Source: a bacterium (GTDB lineage: Bacteria > CLD3 > SB21). From it: DNA of 64,000 nt. Location: positions 1-64,000 of the forward strand of contig JAIBAF010000001.1 of NCBI GenBank assembly GCA_019695335.1. The letters are read 5' to 3'. Shown here piece after piece: positions 24,186-33,898 of the stretch (positions within the stretch are counted from its first letter, which is position 1; each line of letters starts with the position of its first letter). Position numbers and translations under genes: made by a program. The notes beneath the pieces were generated by a model, which saw only the letters and a program-made list of their open reading frames with translations, did no database searches and was not told the origin of the DNA.

Positions 24186-24773
24186 TCATTTCAAATACCA
24201 CAACAACCCCACACTCACCGAGCTGAACGACAGATCGAGATTAAGCGCATCTTTGTGGCCTGTGCCGTAGGAATGTTTAGCGATGGTATGGGAGTATCGA
24301 GCGTCACCCCAGTTTAATTCAAGCGACAGGCGGTCGGTAAGGAAATGATACGCACCTGCGCGCGCGCCTGTAAATAAATTCCATTCATTGTATCGCTCGA
24401 TGTCGTCGACGTATTCATACTGACGCGCGTATCCCACGCCGGCTTCGGCCCGAATAAAAATTCCTGTCTTTTCATTAAACGGATAATGATGCCGCCAGTA
24501 TGGATAGAGCATAAACTGGTGAAAGCCGATTCTTTCGCCGGCAAAGGTAGTGCGATAGTAGTTGTACGATACTCCTGCGCCCCAAGCGCTTTGGTCGGAA
24601 TAAAAGTGCACCCATGTCGGATTGGTCCACATGCTGAGATATTCATCGCCATCTTCATCGGACAGGATGGTAGCATGGGCGACTGCGCCGATGGCGTTTT
24701 TGCCTTTGAGGTCTTGTGCTTGTGTGCCTGCCAACGGCAGGAAAATGAACAGGCCGAAAATTAATAACCGCAT
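24186..24773 (-). CDS. Outer-membrane beta-barrel-type protein
   Basis: A 195-residue protein with a signal peptide ending TQA-Q near residue 19. The mature part is made of amphipathic beta strands rich in aromatic residues (WGAGVSYNYYRTTF, GIFIRAEAGVGYARQYEY, LFTGARAGAYHFL, SVSVGLLWYLK) and ends in a typical barrel strand. Length fits an eight-stranded OmpX/OmpA-like barrel. GGAG lies 7 bases before the ATG. Function unknown. Confidence 0.82.
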   Translation of the reverse strand: MRLLIFGLFIFLPLAGTQAQDLKGKNAIGAVAHATILSDEDGDEYLSMWTNPTWVHFYSDQSAWGAGVSYNYYRTTFAGERIGFHQFMLYPYWRHHYPFNEKTGIFIRAEAGVGYARQYEYVDDIERYNEWNLFTGARAGAYHFLTDRLSLELNWGDARYSHTIAKHSYGTGHKDALNLDLSFSSVSVGLLWYLK

Positions 24774-24977
24774 ACATTTTCTCCACGATTTTTGAGACCC
24801 TTTGAACGATTAGTTTTTTGAGCTACGAATTCATTCAAAGAGTGACAGAGAACTTTTGAATGTCGTAAAAATTTACGTCAGGTATGTGCGAAAAGCAAAT
24901 TATAAAAGAGAGCAGAACTTAAACCAGATCAGTCCGGCCTTTACGAATGCGATCGATCATATATGGATTCGGAAAAA

Positions 24978-25151
24978 TTAGTCGCTTTGTTTTTTAATAC
25001 CCAGTATGACGTGCGCGACGGCAAGAGTTAAAAGTAAGATGGATACGATCACGCTGATTTCAGCTCTTCCGGAATATCCCAGCACTTGCCCGAGAAACAA
25101 TACAAACATGGCTAAAGCCATACCGAAGTGAAGAGACTTTTTTTTATTCAT
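24978..25151 (-). CDS. Small two-helix membrane protein
   Basis: A 57-residue frame: a basic start (MNKKKS), a helix around FGMALAMFVLFLGQVLG, a short polar turn, a helix around VIVSILLLTLAVAHVILG, and the basic tail IKKQSD. GGA sits 8 bases before the ATG. The composition is too regular for chance. It fills most of the gap between the barrel gene and pirin. Family not recognised; the rest of that gap (24774-24977) shows nothing. Confidence 0.6.
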   Translation of the reverse strand: MNKKKSLHFGMALAMFVLFLGQVLGYSGRAEISVIVSILLLTLAVAHVILGIKKQSD

Positions 25152-25194
25152 GGTTGATTTCCTGATGCAAGGCGAAACTCAAGGAGATTCAAAT

Positions 25195-26097
25195 TTACGG
25201 ATGTTTGATAAACGTGCCGTCGCGAAGTTCGTTCAATGCCGTTCTCAATTGATCTTGCGTATTCATCACGATCGGTCCATACCATGCGACCGGCTCCTCG
25301 ATAGGTTTACCGGATACGAGTAAAAAGCGAATGCCCTGCGGACCGGCCTGAACTGTAATTTCATCACCGCTATCGAAAAGGATCAGCGACCGATTTCCGG
25401 CGTCGTCGTAATACGTTTTCTCCGTTCCTGCACTTTCCGTGAGAATAGGTTGAGGCGATGAAGCGTCGCGGAAATTGCCTGATCCGTCGAACACGTACGC
25501 AAATGCATGACGATACGTTTCGACGGGCAATGTTTTACGTTTTCCGGGAGGAACGAATATGTCGAGGTATCGCGGATCGGCGGCGATGCCGTCGACCGGG
25601 CCGTTTTTGCCCCAGAAACTGCCGCAGATGATCCGGACTTTCGTTCCGTCGTCATCGGTAATTTCGGGGATGTCTTTGGATTGCACATCCTGATATCGGG
25701 GTGTGGTCATTTTCAGAGATGAAGGAAGATTGGCCCACAGTTGAAAACCGTGCATGCGGCCTTTGGGATCGCCGTGCGGCATTTCCTGATGCAGAATTCC
25801 GCTGCCCGCCGTCATCCATTGCACGTCGCCGGCTCCGAGTTTTCCCTGGTTGCCGAGGCTGTCGGCATGACTGACGTCACCGGCGAGCACGTAAGTAATC
25901 GTTTCGATGCCGCGATGCGGATGCCATGGAAATCCTGCAAGGTAATCGTCAGGATTTTCGTTACGGAAATCGTCGAACAGCAAAAACGGATCGTACTCTT
26001 CCGTATCGCCGAAACCAAACGCGCGCCGGAGCTTTACGCCCGCGCCTTCCATAGTGGGTTTAGATGTGATGATCTGTTTAACGGGTCTTATGGACAT
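25195..26097 (-). CDS. Pirin-family bicupin protein
   Basis: A 300-residue bicupin. The metal ligands of pirin are all present: H59 and H61 in FPWHPHRGIET, and H103 and E105 in GILHQE. Bacterial pirins include quercetinases (YhhW) and regulators of central metabolism; which applies here cannot be told. It is cytoplasmic, with AAAGGAG before the ATG. It lies downstream of pckG on the same strand, separated by a 150-base gap that holds a stem-loop repeat. Confidence 0.95.
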   Translation of the reverse strand: MSIRPVKQIITSKPTMEGAGVKLRRAFGFGDTEEYDPFLLFDDFRNENPDDYLAGFPWHPHRGIETITYVLAGDVSHADSLGNQGKLGAGDVQWMTAGSGILHQEMPHGDPKGRMHGFQLWANLPSSLKMTTPRYQDVQSKDIPEITDDDGTKVRIICGSFWGKNGPVDGIAADPRYLDIFVPPGKRKTLPVETYRHAFAYVFDGSGNFRDASSPQPILTESAGTEKTYYDDAGNRSLILFDSGDEITVQAGPQGIRFLLVSGKPIEEPVAWYGPIVMNTQDQLRTALNELRDGTFIKHP

Positions 26098-26165
26098 AGC
26101 GTGTCTCCTTTGGTCAAGTCAGATAAGAGAACGCAAAGAAATGAATGAAAATTCCGGCGGTTAAC

Positions 26166-26241
26166 CACTAAGGCACAAAGACACCAAGTTGTGGCTGGTG
26201 TCTTTGTGGTTCGGCGGTTAATTTTTCTTAGTGCCTTAGTG
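26166..26241. repeat. Double stem-loop repeat between pckG and pirin
   Basis: CACTAAGGCAC (26166-26176) pairs with GTGCCTTAGTG (26231-26241), and CAAAGACACCA (26176-26186) pairs with TGGTGTCTTTG (26196-26206), all perfect. The CACAAAGACACCAAG core resembles dispersed intergenic repeats of many bacteria. It lies just downstream of the pckG stop and may also end transcription. Confidence 0.6.
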
Positions 26242-26250
26242 TTGAGCAAA

Positions 26251-28083
26251 CTACAGATGTTCCGGAGCCATTTCCCATTTTTCCGGAGAGCGCCACAGAG
26301 CGGAGAGAATAAGTTCGCGCATCCAGAGAAATTCTTTTGGAAGCCTGTCATAGAGTTTATAAAACAATTCTTCATGCGACAGGATTTCTTGTTTCCACAT
26401 TTCGCGGTCGACGGACATGACGTTGTTGAAATCTTCGCGCGTGAAATTCAATCCGCGCCAGTCGAGATCTTCGTAGCGCGGTACCCAGCCGAGCGGATTT
26501 TCTATGGCAAAGGCTTTACCTTGGACGCGTTCGACGACCCATTTTAAAATCCGCATGTTTTGACTGTAACCCGGCCACACGAATTTTCCTTCGGCGTTTT
26601 TGCGGAACCAATTGACTCCGAAAATGCGGGGAGGATTGGGTATTTGCCGTCCGAAATTGAGCCAATGATTGATATAGTCTGCGGCATGGTAGCCCATAAA
26701 CGGCAGCATCGCAAAAGGATCGCGGCGAACTTGTCCGACGGCTCCCGCGGCGGCAGCCGTGGTTTCCGAGCCCATAGTCGCGGCGAGATACACGCCGAAA
26801 TTCCAGTTGAATGCCTGATAAACGAGCGGAACGGTGGTGGCTCTGCGTCCGCCGAAAATAAATGCTTTGACCGGAACGCCTTTAGGATTTTCCCAGTCGG
26901 CATCGATGCTCGGACATTGATTGGCTGGAGAAGTAAAACGCGCATTGGGGTGCGCCGCCGGTTTGCCGCTCTTCGGATCGTGCGGCTGGCCTTGCCAGTT
27001 GATCAATCCTTCGGGCGCTTTGTCCGTCAATCCTTCCCACCACACGTCGCCGTCCGGCGTTAATGCAACGTTTGTAAAAATCGTATTCTTGGCTAAGGAA
27101 GCCATGGCATTGGGATTGGTTTTTTCATTGGTGCCGGGCGCAACGCCGAAATATCCGGCTTCCGGATTAATGGCGTACAATTGCCCGTCGTCGCCTTCTT
27201 TGATCCATGCGATATCGTCACCGACGGTCGTGACTTTCCAGCCTTCAAATTCTTTCGGTGGAATCATCATGGCAAAATTGGTTTTACCGCATGCGCTGGG
27301 GAATGCCGCAGCGACGTACACTTTTTCGCCTTGCGGCGGCTGCACGCCGAGAATGAGCATGTGTTCGGCCAGCCAGCCCTGATCGCGCGCCATGACGGAT
27401 GCAATGCGCAGTGCAAAACATTTTTTACCGAGCAAAGCATTGCCGCCGTAACCGCTGCCGTACGACATGATGGACATTTCTTCCGGGAAGTGGACGATGT
27501 ATTTGTCCGAAGAGCACGGCCACGCCACGTCTTTCTTGCCGCCGTCCAAAGGCATGCCCACCGAATGGAGCGCTCTGACGAAAGAATTATTGCCGAGAAC
27601 ATCCAGAACTTTTTTGCCCATGCGCGTCATGATGCGCATATTGACGACGACGTAAGCGGAATCGGAAATTTCAACGCCGATATGGGAAATTTTCCCGCCC
27701 AATGGTCCCATGCTGAAAGGAATCACGTACATCGTACGTCCGCGCATACAACCGTCGTATAATTTGCGCAGTTTGGATTTCATATCGGAAGGTTCCATCC
27801 AGTTATTCGTCGGGCCCGCGTCTTCCTTGCGCAAACTGCAGATAAACGTCCGGTCTTCGACACGCGCAACGTCGCCCGGATCGGATAACGCAAGATAGCT
27901 GTTCGGTTTTTTGGAAGGATTCAGTTTTTTAAACGTTCCGCTTTTGACCAATTCTTCGCAAAGACGGTTATACTCTTCGTCGGATCCGTCGCACCAATAG
28001 ACGCGATCGGGTTTACACAATTCTGCCGTTTCTTTGACCCAGCGGATCAGTTCTTCGTTTTTCACATGAGAAGGAATTTCCAT
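26251..28083 (-). CDS. pckG: Phosphoenolpyruvate carboxykinase (GTP)
   Basis: A 610-residue protein, full length for the GTP-dependent family. The kinase P-loop FPSACGKTN is at 261-269, with the flanking [17 protein letters not shown] and GDDIAWIK metal-binding region; FFGVNWFRK-type and [13 protein letters not shown] segments are family signatures. It converts oxaloacetate and GTP to PEP and carbon dioxide for gluconeogenesis. AGGAG precedes the ATG. The gene is single, with its promoter in the 240-base gap upstream, which contains nothing else I can identify apart from a weak CCCGC/GCGGG dyad. Confidence 0.97.
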   Translation of the reverse strand: MEIPSHVKNEELIRWVKETAELCKPDRVYWCDGSDEEYNRLCEELVKSGTFKKLNPSKKPNSYLALSDPGDVARVEDRTFICSLRKEDAGPTNNWMEPSDMKSKLRKLYDGCMRGRTMYVIPFSMGPLGGKISHIGVEISDSAYVVVNMRIMTRMGKKVLDVLGNNSFVRALHSVGMPLDGGKKDVAWPCSSDKYIVHFPEEMSIMSYGSGYGGNALLGKKCFALRIASVMARDQGWLAEHMLILGVQPPQGEKVYVAAAFPSACGKTNFAMMIPPKEFEGWKVTTVGDDIAWIKEGDDGQLYAINPEAGYFGVAPGTNEKTNPNAMASLAKNTIFTNVALTPDGDVWWEGLTDKAPEGLINWQGQPHDPKSGKPAAHPNARFTSPANQCPSIDADWENPKGVPVKAFIFGGRRATTVPLVYQAFNWNFGVYLAATMGSETTAAAAGAVGQVRRDPFAMLPFMGYHAADYINHWLNFGRQIPNPPRIFGVNWFRKNAEGKFVWPGYSQNMRILKWVVERVQGKAFAIENPLGWVPRYEDLDWRGLNFTREDFNNVMSVDREMWKQEILSHEELFYKLYDRLPKEFLWMRELILSALWRSPEKWEMAPEHL

Positions 28084-28323
28084 TGTTCGGAGTCTCCTGT
28101 TTTAATAGCTCATTTTAATATTAGATACCCTTGGCGGCTGCAGTCAAAACTACGTCCGTCGGGAAATATGAAAGGTGGTCCTCATAAATAACTACCCGCT
28201 TTCCATCGGCTTTCGGCGGGATAGAATGGCATAAATTTATTTAATTATTAATCAGGAACAATAAGATTCTGTGGAAATTATAAAAGGGAAGGAACTGATT
28301 ATCGATAGAGAGCAGCGCTTCAA

Positions 28324-29067
28324 TTAAGTCGCTTTTCTAAAGTGAGCTCGTACGGGAGGCGTACGGAATTTTTCATTGCCCCAAGGATTTCTTGCCGTTA
28401 AAAAATTATTCCAGGCGCTTATAGCCGTTTTCATTCTCAGAGCGGTGGTATAACTGGAACCGCCATTGGAACGAGGATGACGGCGATATGGAATTGACGT
28501 CATTGTAAGCCCTGTCAATCCCATCAAGGTAAGAATGTGCGGCTGTCGAATCGGATTTTCTAACAGTCGTGTAGCCATCATCCGATCCATCGCCATAAAC
28601 AACCCCGAATGCAAAGGAAGGCGGCCCATCGTTAGAAAATAAAGCATGGTTTTAAATAAACGGGCGCTGATCCTTCGTCCCAGGGATTCGTATGCGCCAT
28701 GTTTGCCTGCAAATACAACATGGTAGCCTGATTTCAGTTCTTCAAGTATGGCTGGTATAAATTCAGGCTCGTCCTGCAAATCGGCATCCATCGTTACGAT
28801 CGTTTCACCGGCCGCGTACGCAAGCCCCGTCATCAAAGCAATGTTCTGCCCTGCATTTTCTTTTAGCGCAACGACTACAATTCGCCGGTCGGCAGAAGCC
28901 AATTCAGTTAATATCGAAAACGAATCTTCAGGACATGCATCATCGATAAACAGGATTTCAAACGGTTCTTGACGTTTTTCAAGCACTGCGATCAGACGCT
29001 TGTACAATTCTTGTAACGTAGCGCGATTACGGTATACCGGTATTAAAATAGTCAGAAGAGGCGTCAT
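28324..29067 (-). CDS. Family 2 glycosyltransferase (DPM1/ArnC-like)
   Basis: A 247-residue protein with the GT2 nucleotide-binding start LTILIPVYRN, DDACPEDS, and the metal-binding DADLQDEPEF typical of polyprenyl-phosphate sugar transferases. It has no C-terminal membrane pair, unlike ArnC. It would move a sugar from a nucleotide donor to a lipid carrier or glycan. It is the last gene of the glycan operon and directly abuts the dehydrogenase stop. Confidence 0.9.
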   Translation of the reverse strand: MTPLLTILIPVYRNRATLQELYKRLIAVLEKRQEPFEILFIDDACPEDSFSILTELASADRRIVVVALKENAGQNIALMTGLAYAAGETIVTMDADLQDEPEFIPAILEELKSGYHVVFAGKHGAYESLGRRISARLFKTMLYFLTMGRLPLHSGLFMAMDRMMATRLLENPIRQPHILTLMGLTGLTMTSIPYRRHPRSNGGSSYTTALRMKTAISAWNNFLTARNPWGNEKFRTPPVRAHFRKAT

Positions 29068-30033
29068 TTAATATCCCAGGTTTCGATCGACCATGTTGAG
29101 AAGCGGTAATTCGTGGTAAAATCGGCGAACATTTTCAACAAACAACGGTTCCCATTTATGCGGTGCCGGCTCGATGCTCCGGCCCACGTGAGGCGTGAGA
29201 AGTATTCTTGGATCCGACCAAATCCAATGATCTGTCGGCAAAGGCTCCGTTTCGAATACGTCCAGCGCCGCTGCAGCAATATTACCGTAATCCAGAGCGG
29301 TTTTGAGAGCTGTTTCATTCAAAGTCCCGCCGCGGCCGATATTGATGATATGCGAATTTTTTGGTAGTGCACATAATTCATCGCCCGATACGATGTGATA
29401 AGTATGTTTCGTTTTTGGAAGCGCCATGATCAATATGTTCACGTGGCTGAGCATCGATTTCCAATGATCGGGACCACATACTAAAGTACCGTTTAGCAAT
29501 CGAACAGGTTTGCCGGGATGATTCAACCGAACTCCTATGATCTCGGAATTAAATGCACGGATTCGTTCGGCAATACTTTGTCCCACGCCGCCCCAGCCGA
29601 GGATCATGACGCATTGATCGGATAAACAGCGCAAGGTACACCGTTTCCACTCGCTCTTTTTCTGAGCGTCTCGTAATTCCGGTAAGCCGCGCAACAACGC
29701 CAGCGTCATCGCCAGAGTATGTTCGGCCAGTTCTTTGTCGTAAACGCCCCGAGCGGACGTGATATCAATTTCAGGACGATCTGCGCAACCCTCGAGAATG
29801 ATGTCCGTACCCATAGAATTGGACTGCATCCACCGAAGATTTTGCGCGTACGGCAGCGATTGAAGAAAATAGCGATTGCCTAAAACCGCATCGGCATCGG
29901 CAATCATACGAGCCGCCGAAGGTTCATCGCTTGCAACTCTCCATTCTGTTTCCGGTGCAACCGCTTTTAGCTGATCAAGATGCTCAGCGTGCGGCGGATA
30001 CATGAGCAAGACTTTCAGGCCTGGCCTGACCAT
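29068..30033 (-). CDS. D-isomer-specific 2-hydroxyacid dehydrogenase
   Basis: A 321-residue protein with the NAD-binding ILGWGGVGQSIAERI, the catalytic Arg in INIGRGG, Glu in FETEPLP and His in PHVGRS. This set is complete for the family, which reduces 2-keto acids to D-2-hydroxy acids or the reverse. AGGAG lies 7 bases before the ATG. It overlaps the end of the HpcH-type aldolase gene by 50 bases, so the two products probably act in sequence on the same 2-keto acid made or cleaved by the aldolase. Confidence 0.92.
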   Translation of the reverse strand: MVRPGLKVLLMYPPHAEHLDQLKAVAPETEWRVASDEPSAARMIADADAVLGNRYFLQSLPYAQNLRWMQSNSMGTDIILEGCADRPEIDITSARGVYDKELAEHTLAMTLALLRGLPELRDAQKKSEWKRCTLRCLSDQCVMILGWGGVGQSIAERIRAFNSEIIGVRLNHPGKPVRLLNGTLVCGPDHWKSMLSHVNILIMALPKTKHTYHIVSGDELCALPKNSHIINIGRGGTLNETALKTALDYGNIAAAALDVFETEPLPTDHWIWSDPRILLTPHVGRSIEPAPHKWEPLFVENVRRFYHELPLLNMVDRNLGY

Positions 30034-30832
30034 GCGGTATCTCCTGTATTAAAGTCTGAAACTGAATACGATTAGCTTCCAGTACGGATTGATCCGAATG
30101 GAATAATTCTTGAAGGCTTTGTCGAATGTGTTTTACGCAACCCGGCAAGAGATCTTGTTGAACATCGGCGATGAACGAACGGCGCAGAAAGCTAAACTTA
30201 CAGCGAAGCCTTGCCATTTCACTCATCAGAAGCCGACAAGGGATTGGAGTTCCTTTTTCCGGCAGCGTAAGACCGGCCAAACCAAACGTGCCTTTAAAAA
30301 AACGACGGACATGATCGACAGTTCCGTCGGCAAAAGGCGAAAAGAGATTGGCGGAAGGCAAACCCAAGCGGATCCGGTCAATGCGAAGATCGTTGAGACC
30401 TACGTAAGCTCGCGACAGCGGTAACTCGGCCAGATCTTTGAGGATGGTAATAGCGTCGCACGTTTCGATCATGATCCCAACGCCACAACGTTCTCTTACA
30501 TATGTAATAACCAAATCGATTTCTCTTTGCGAACGTACCATGGGTACCAGGATCTCGTTCGCTCCCGCGTCCAGAGCTTTTTCGATTTCGTCCGGCGTGT
30601 TGCTATCAACGCCATTGATGCGGCAAATAATAGGATGATTACTTTCTTTTCGTAGCTTAACAAGATCGTCGTATGTATGATGGTTGATCTGAGTATCAAA
30701 TCCATTTTGCCGGCTTTTTTTGTTCTGGTTTTCCCAATCAACGATCAAACCGGTCACGCCGGCTTGCAATGCGGCCAGCGCAAAGGGAAGATTATGATAG
30801 AACAGCCAGAGTTCAAACGGAGAAGTTTTCAT
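29984..30832 (-). CDS. HpcH/HpaI-type aldolase
   Basis: A TIM-barrel class II aldolase of 282 residues from the ATG at 30832, which has AGGAGAG upstream and shares ATGA with the methyltransferase before it. A TTG at 30868 would only add a tail. The metal-binding Glu (GIMIETCDAI) and Asp (YVGLNDLRID) are present, with the early Asp in GLIVDWEN. Such enzymes reversibly join pyruvate-type enolates to aldehydes. In a glycan operon it may build or trim an unusual acidic residue. Confidence 0.88.
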   Translation of the reverse strand: MKTSPFELWLFYHNLPFALAALQAGVTGLIVDWENQNKKSRQNGFDTQINHHTYDDLVKLRKESNHPIICRINGVDSNTPDEIEKALDAGANEILVPMVRSQREIDLVITYVRERCGVGIMIETCDAITILKDLAELPLSRAYVGLNDLRIDRIRLGLPSANLFSPFADGTVDHVRRFFKGTFGLAGLTLPEKGTPIPCRLLMSEMARLRCKFSFLRRSFIADVQQDLLPGCVKHIRQSLQELFHSDQSVLEANRIQFQTLIQEIPHGQARPESLAHVSAAR

Positions 30833-31674
30833 ACTATCTCTCCTGGTTTTCGAGCTACTAACAGGCAACTTGCGCCTATAGAAACAGATTTATTGTTACG
30901 GATATGTTTCAACTCGCGTTCAAGAAACGTGGTGATGAATGAATGTATCATCCCGGTATTCAAGACATGTTCTTTCCTTTTTGTCGCCGGAGTTATCGGC
31001 TGACGATAGCCCATGCGGCTTGGCAGAGTACGACTGATCCAAATCGGTAGAGGAAGTATTGAAAAAAAATACGTCGAATACTCTGTGATAAATCCGGCTG
31101 ATGTCGCAACGTTTGAAAGTTGCTTTAGGGAATACCTGCGATAGTGGCCAAGGTGTTCATCGTTGAACGACCACAACCATTTGTGCGCCGGAACAGAGAT
31201 ATACAAACGTCCTCCCGGTCTCAGTATTCGATGTATTTCGGTCAATAATTTTTTTTCGTTTTCAATATGTTCCAGAACATCGAACATGCCGGCCGCCGGT
31301 AATGAATCGGTCATAAAAGCAGCTTCCTCCAATGTTGCCCACACAACCGTATCGATGCCGCGCGCGCGGGCATTTAAAGCGCCTTGCCGTCCGGGTTCTA
31401 CGACAATCGTTGTATAACCGCATTGCTTCAGATGAACGGAAACGACGCCGTTGCCTCCTCCAATGTCGAAGAGAACTCCGGGCGGAGGATAGTTTCCGAG
31501 CATCGCAGAAATACATTGATTGCGGTGCATATACCAGAACGAATCCATTTCAATATCATTACAAACGGCATTACCGTTGTCTGGGTATGAAATTTTATCG
31601 CCTCCACGGGCAGCCCAGATTTTTTCCGGCAAAAATGTCAAACGTTGAGAGTAGTCATTCATATCGGTCATCAT
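30829..31674 (-). CDS. SAM-dependent methyltransferase (class I)
   Basis: The ATG at 31674 shares ATGA with the previous gene, giving 281 residues; a GTG at 31725 is not needed. Motif I is VLFDIGGGNGVVS, and the post-motif region reads VVEPG; MFDVLEHIE and LRPGGRLYISVPAH follow. The C-terminal part contains hydrophobic stretches (TYFFSILPLPIWI), so it may sit at the membrane. It probably methylates a glycan or lipid intermediate, judging by the operon. Confidence 0.9.
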   Translation of the reverse strand: MMTDMNDYSQRLTFLPEKIWAARGGDKISYPDNGNAVCNDIEMDSFWYMHRNQCISAMLGNYPPPGVLFDIGGGNGVVSVHLKQCGYTTIVVEPGRQGALNARARGIDTVVWATLEEAAFMTDSLPAAGMFDVLEHIENEKKLLTEIHRILRPGGRLYISVPAHKWLWSFNDEHLGHYRRYSLKQLSNVATSAGFITEYSTYFFSILPLPIWISRTLPSRMGYRQPITPATKRKEHVLNTGMIHSFITTFLERELKHIRNNKSVSIGASCLLVARKPGEIV

Positions 31675-32411
31675 ACAGCCGGTTTCCTTGCCGTAAATAG
31701 CTGAAAGGGTAGAGCGAATTTCCACAATGGTATTTTTTCAAAAACCGACTCGAGGGGAAGACCGATACCGGGCAGATTGGTGATAAAGCGAGGGAAAAAA
31801 CCAAAACGTTCCAATCGTGTATCGGTCAATCCGGCATTTTTCATCGAACGGAACATCAATCCTTTACGCATCTTGACGACACCTCCGTCGCCTTCCCAGG
31901 TCATGCCCGGCGTAAATGTAATTTGAAAATAATACAACGGATTCAATGCGTTGGGTTCCAGGAATACGATGCGCCCACCGGGTTTGAGCATATGAAAGCA
32001 TGCAGTGAAGCATGCCTCCAGATCATGGACATGATGCAAAACAAAAAAACCTGTGATGACGTCAAATCGTGCTAAGAGTTGAGGAGGGAATTTAATGATA
32101 TCACTTTCGTACAATGGAATATTGTAGCGTCCGCCGTCATATTCGCGAAATTTTTCAAGCAAAAACGGCGATAAATCCAATCCTTCAACCTGAATGCCAC
32201 GCCGAGCCATTTCAAGCGTGTATTTTCCCATTCCACATCCTAAATCCAAGACACGCTCTGATTGAGTAATTTTAGAGCAAGCCAACAAACGATCGACCTG
32301 CCGAACTACGTACGGACTGGCTTCGGGAACCATACTGTCTTTGATTTTTTTTCCGAAATAATCCAGTTGTGTTTGGTTGTGGGTTTCAATCATCGTGTCA
32401 GGGGTATTCAT
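31671..32411 (-). CDS. SAM-dependent methyltransferase (class I)
   Basis: A 246-residue protein with VLDLGCGMGKYTLEMA, then GLDLSPFLL, FDVITGFFVLHHVHD and LKPGGRIVFLEPN, the complete methyltransferase-11 pattern. It is joined by ATGA to the genes on both sides. It differs from its neighbour in length and C-terminus, so the two are probably not a recent duplicate. Its substrate is likely a nucleotide sugar, glycan or polyprenyl-linked intermediate. Confidence 0.9.
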   Translation of the reverse strand: MNTPDTMIETHNQTQLDYFGKKIKDSMVPEASPYVVRQVDRLLACSKITQSERVLDLGCGMGKYTLEMARRGIQVEGLDLSPFLLEKFREYDGGRYNIPLYESDIIKFPPQLLARFDVITGFFVLHHVHDLEACFTACFHMLKPGGRIVFLEPNALNPLYYFQITFTPGMTWEGDGGVVKMRKGLMFRSMKNAGLTDTRLERFGFFPRFITNLPGIGLPLESVFEKIPLWKFALPFQLFTARKPAV

Positions 32412-33784
32412 AAAAATCTCCCGGGTTCTTGGTTAAATATTTCATTTGGATCTTTTTTTCGTACACGGCAATACACATAGTAAATGCCAAGGCAGGAAAA
32501 TAAAAAAACAAAAAGATGAACCGGCAACATTCGGCGCGGATCGTTGGATATTAAATAAAAGAGAGCGTAGAAATAAATGAACGCCACCAGAATGACATTG
32601 GTCCGCCTGAAAAAAATTATTATTCCGGGCAACGCCATGTATCCGAATAATAACCCAACGAAACTGGCGGCAAGCCAAACGGTGTTTCCCTGCGATTTGT
32701 AAAACGAGTGTGGGCGCAAATGGATTCGTTGGTTATCTCTTTTTACTACCCATAAACTTTCAAGCCAAGCCATGCGCCATCGTTGCCACGCTGTTTTAGC
32801 TACGGCCGGTATAGATAGGGACGTCGTTCCATTGATTGACGTCTCTGAAAAATATCCAGAAAAAGACCGTTCAAAACGTTCTTTCTCCGAAAGCGCTTTC
32901 CATCGGATGTACTCTTGTTCAAATTTGGCTGAATCAATAAAACCACTCGCGAGGTCTTGCTCAAGCTTAAGATAAGAGTTTCTCACCTCAAACGTGTGGC
33001 TGGTACCCACTGAACGAAGAATACGCCAGTCCGGATAGAATAAATAAGTGCGAATCAGCCATGGACTCAACATTACAAGCATGATTCCTGCTACCATAGC
33101 CGTGTAGGCTAAACTTATCTTCAAATCTTTAAAATAAATCCAAAAATATATGAAGGTCAGCACCGGCATAATAATCGTAACCCGAAGAGTCAAAGCCGAT
33201 ATACCGAGTGCTACAGAAAATGCTATCAGCCATTTTCGATTCCGTTCAAGCAAAAGCCGCGCAAAAAAATAATTCATTCCGACAATCACAAAGGCCTGAA
33301 AAGTTTCTCTCAATAAGAATGTTGAAAAGATAGCGAGAGGAACATACAATGCTCCTGCCATAGAAATCAAAAAAGCTATTCGCGGTTTAAGAATTAATAT
33401 CAACGTACCATAGAACCAGATACAGGTAACAGAACTTATCAAGGATTGAATAATTTTCACCCATAGGATTTCAGGATGATTCTTGATGTCCTCACGGTTG
33501 TCTTGCAGGTAAGTCAGATTTCCAAATTGCGCATAGATCCCATAGATTCCGGCCACAAAAAATGGATAAGCCGGCTCGCGAAAAAAATATGGTTCAAAGG
33601 GCGGTTCAGTGCTTTTGGAATATCCATTTCCGGATACGATATTCACGGCTAAGTTGTGATAAACGATTCCGTCACTTGGCAAATAGTCGACGTCGTACCA
33701 TGTGCTAAGACAAATACGAAAGACTATGGCAGTTGCCGCAATGGTAATAACCGCACTACGATGGTTGTTCTTCAGGAACTTCAT
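32408..33784 (-). CDS. GT-C membrane glycosyltransferase (PMT/ArnT-like)
   Basis: A 458-residue protein with about ten hydrophobic helices. The first periplasmic loop holds YDVDYLPSDGIVYHNLA, with the acidic residues expected of GT-C enzymes that use polyprenyl-phosphate sugars, and EPYFFREPAYPFF follows, as in GT39-like proteins. A loop of about 100 residues lies between helices near 270-370. No ribosome site is visible. The gap of 114 bases before it is the only break in the operon. Confidence 0.82.
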   Translation of the reverse strand: MKFLKNNHRSAVITIAATAIVFRICLSTWYDVDYLPSDGIVYHNLAVNIVSGNGYSKSTEPPFEPYFFREPAYPFFVAGIYGIYAQFGNLTYLQDNREDIKNHPEILWVKIIQSLISSVTCIWFYGTLILILKPRIAFLISMAGALYVPLAIFSTFLLRETFQAFVIVGMNYFFARLLLERNRKWLIAFSVALGISALTLRVTIIMPVLTFIYFWIYFKDLKISLAYTAMVAGIMLVMLSPWLIRTYLFYPDWRILRSVGTSHTFEVRNSYLKLEQDLASGFIDSAKFEQEYIRWKALSEKERFERSFSGYFSETSINGTTSLSIPAVAKTAWQRWRMAWLESLWVVKRDNQRIHLRPHSFYKSQGNTVWLAASFVGLLFGYMALPGIIIFFRRTNVILVAFIYFYALFYLISNDPRRMLPVHLFVFLFSCLGIYYVYCRVRKKDPNEIFNQEPGRFL

Positions 33785-33898
33785 CGTAATAATTAATTTT
33801 TAATGTTAAAAAACGGGTCTGGTTGGTTGCTACGAATGTATGGTATGAGATATCAAATTACAAGAATATTCTAACAAGTCATTTCAAAATTTGAAGGA

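Noticed and set aside
26560-27762. Plus-strand frames of 167, 153 and 193 codons opposite pckG
   Set aside because: They are mirror frames of a highly conserved gene, Arg/His-rich and without a fold or ribosome site.
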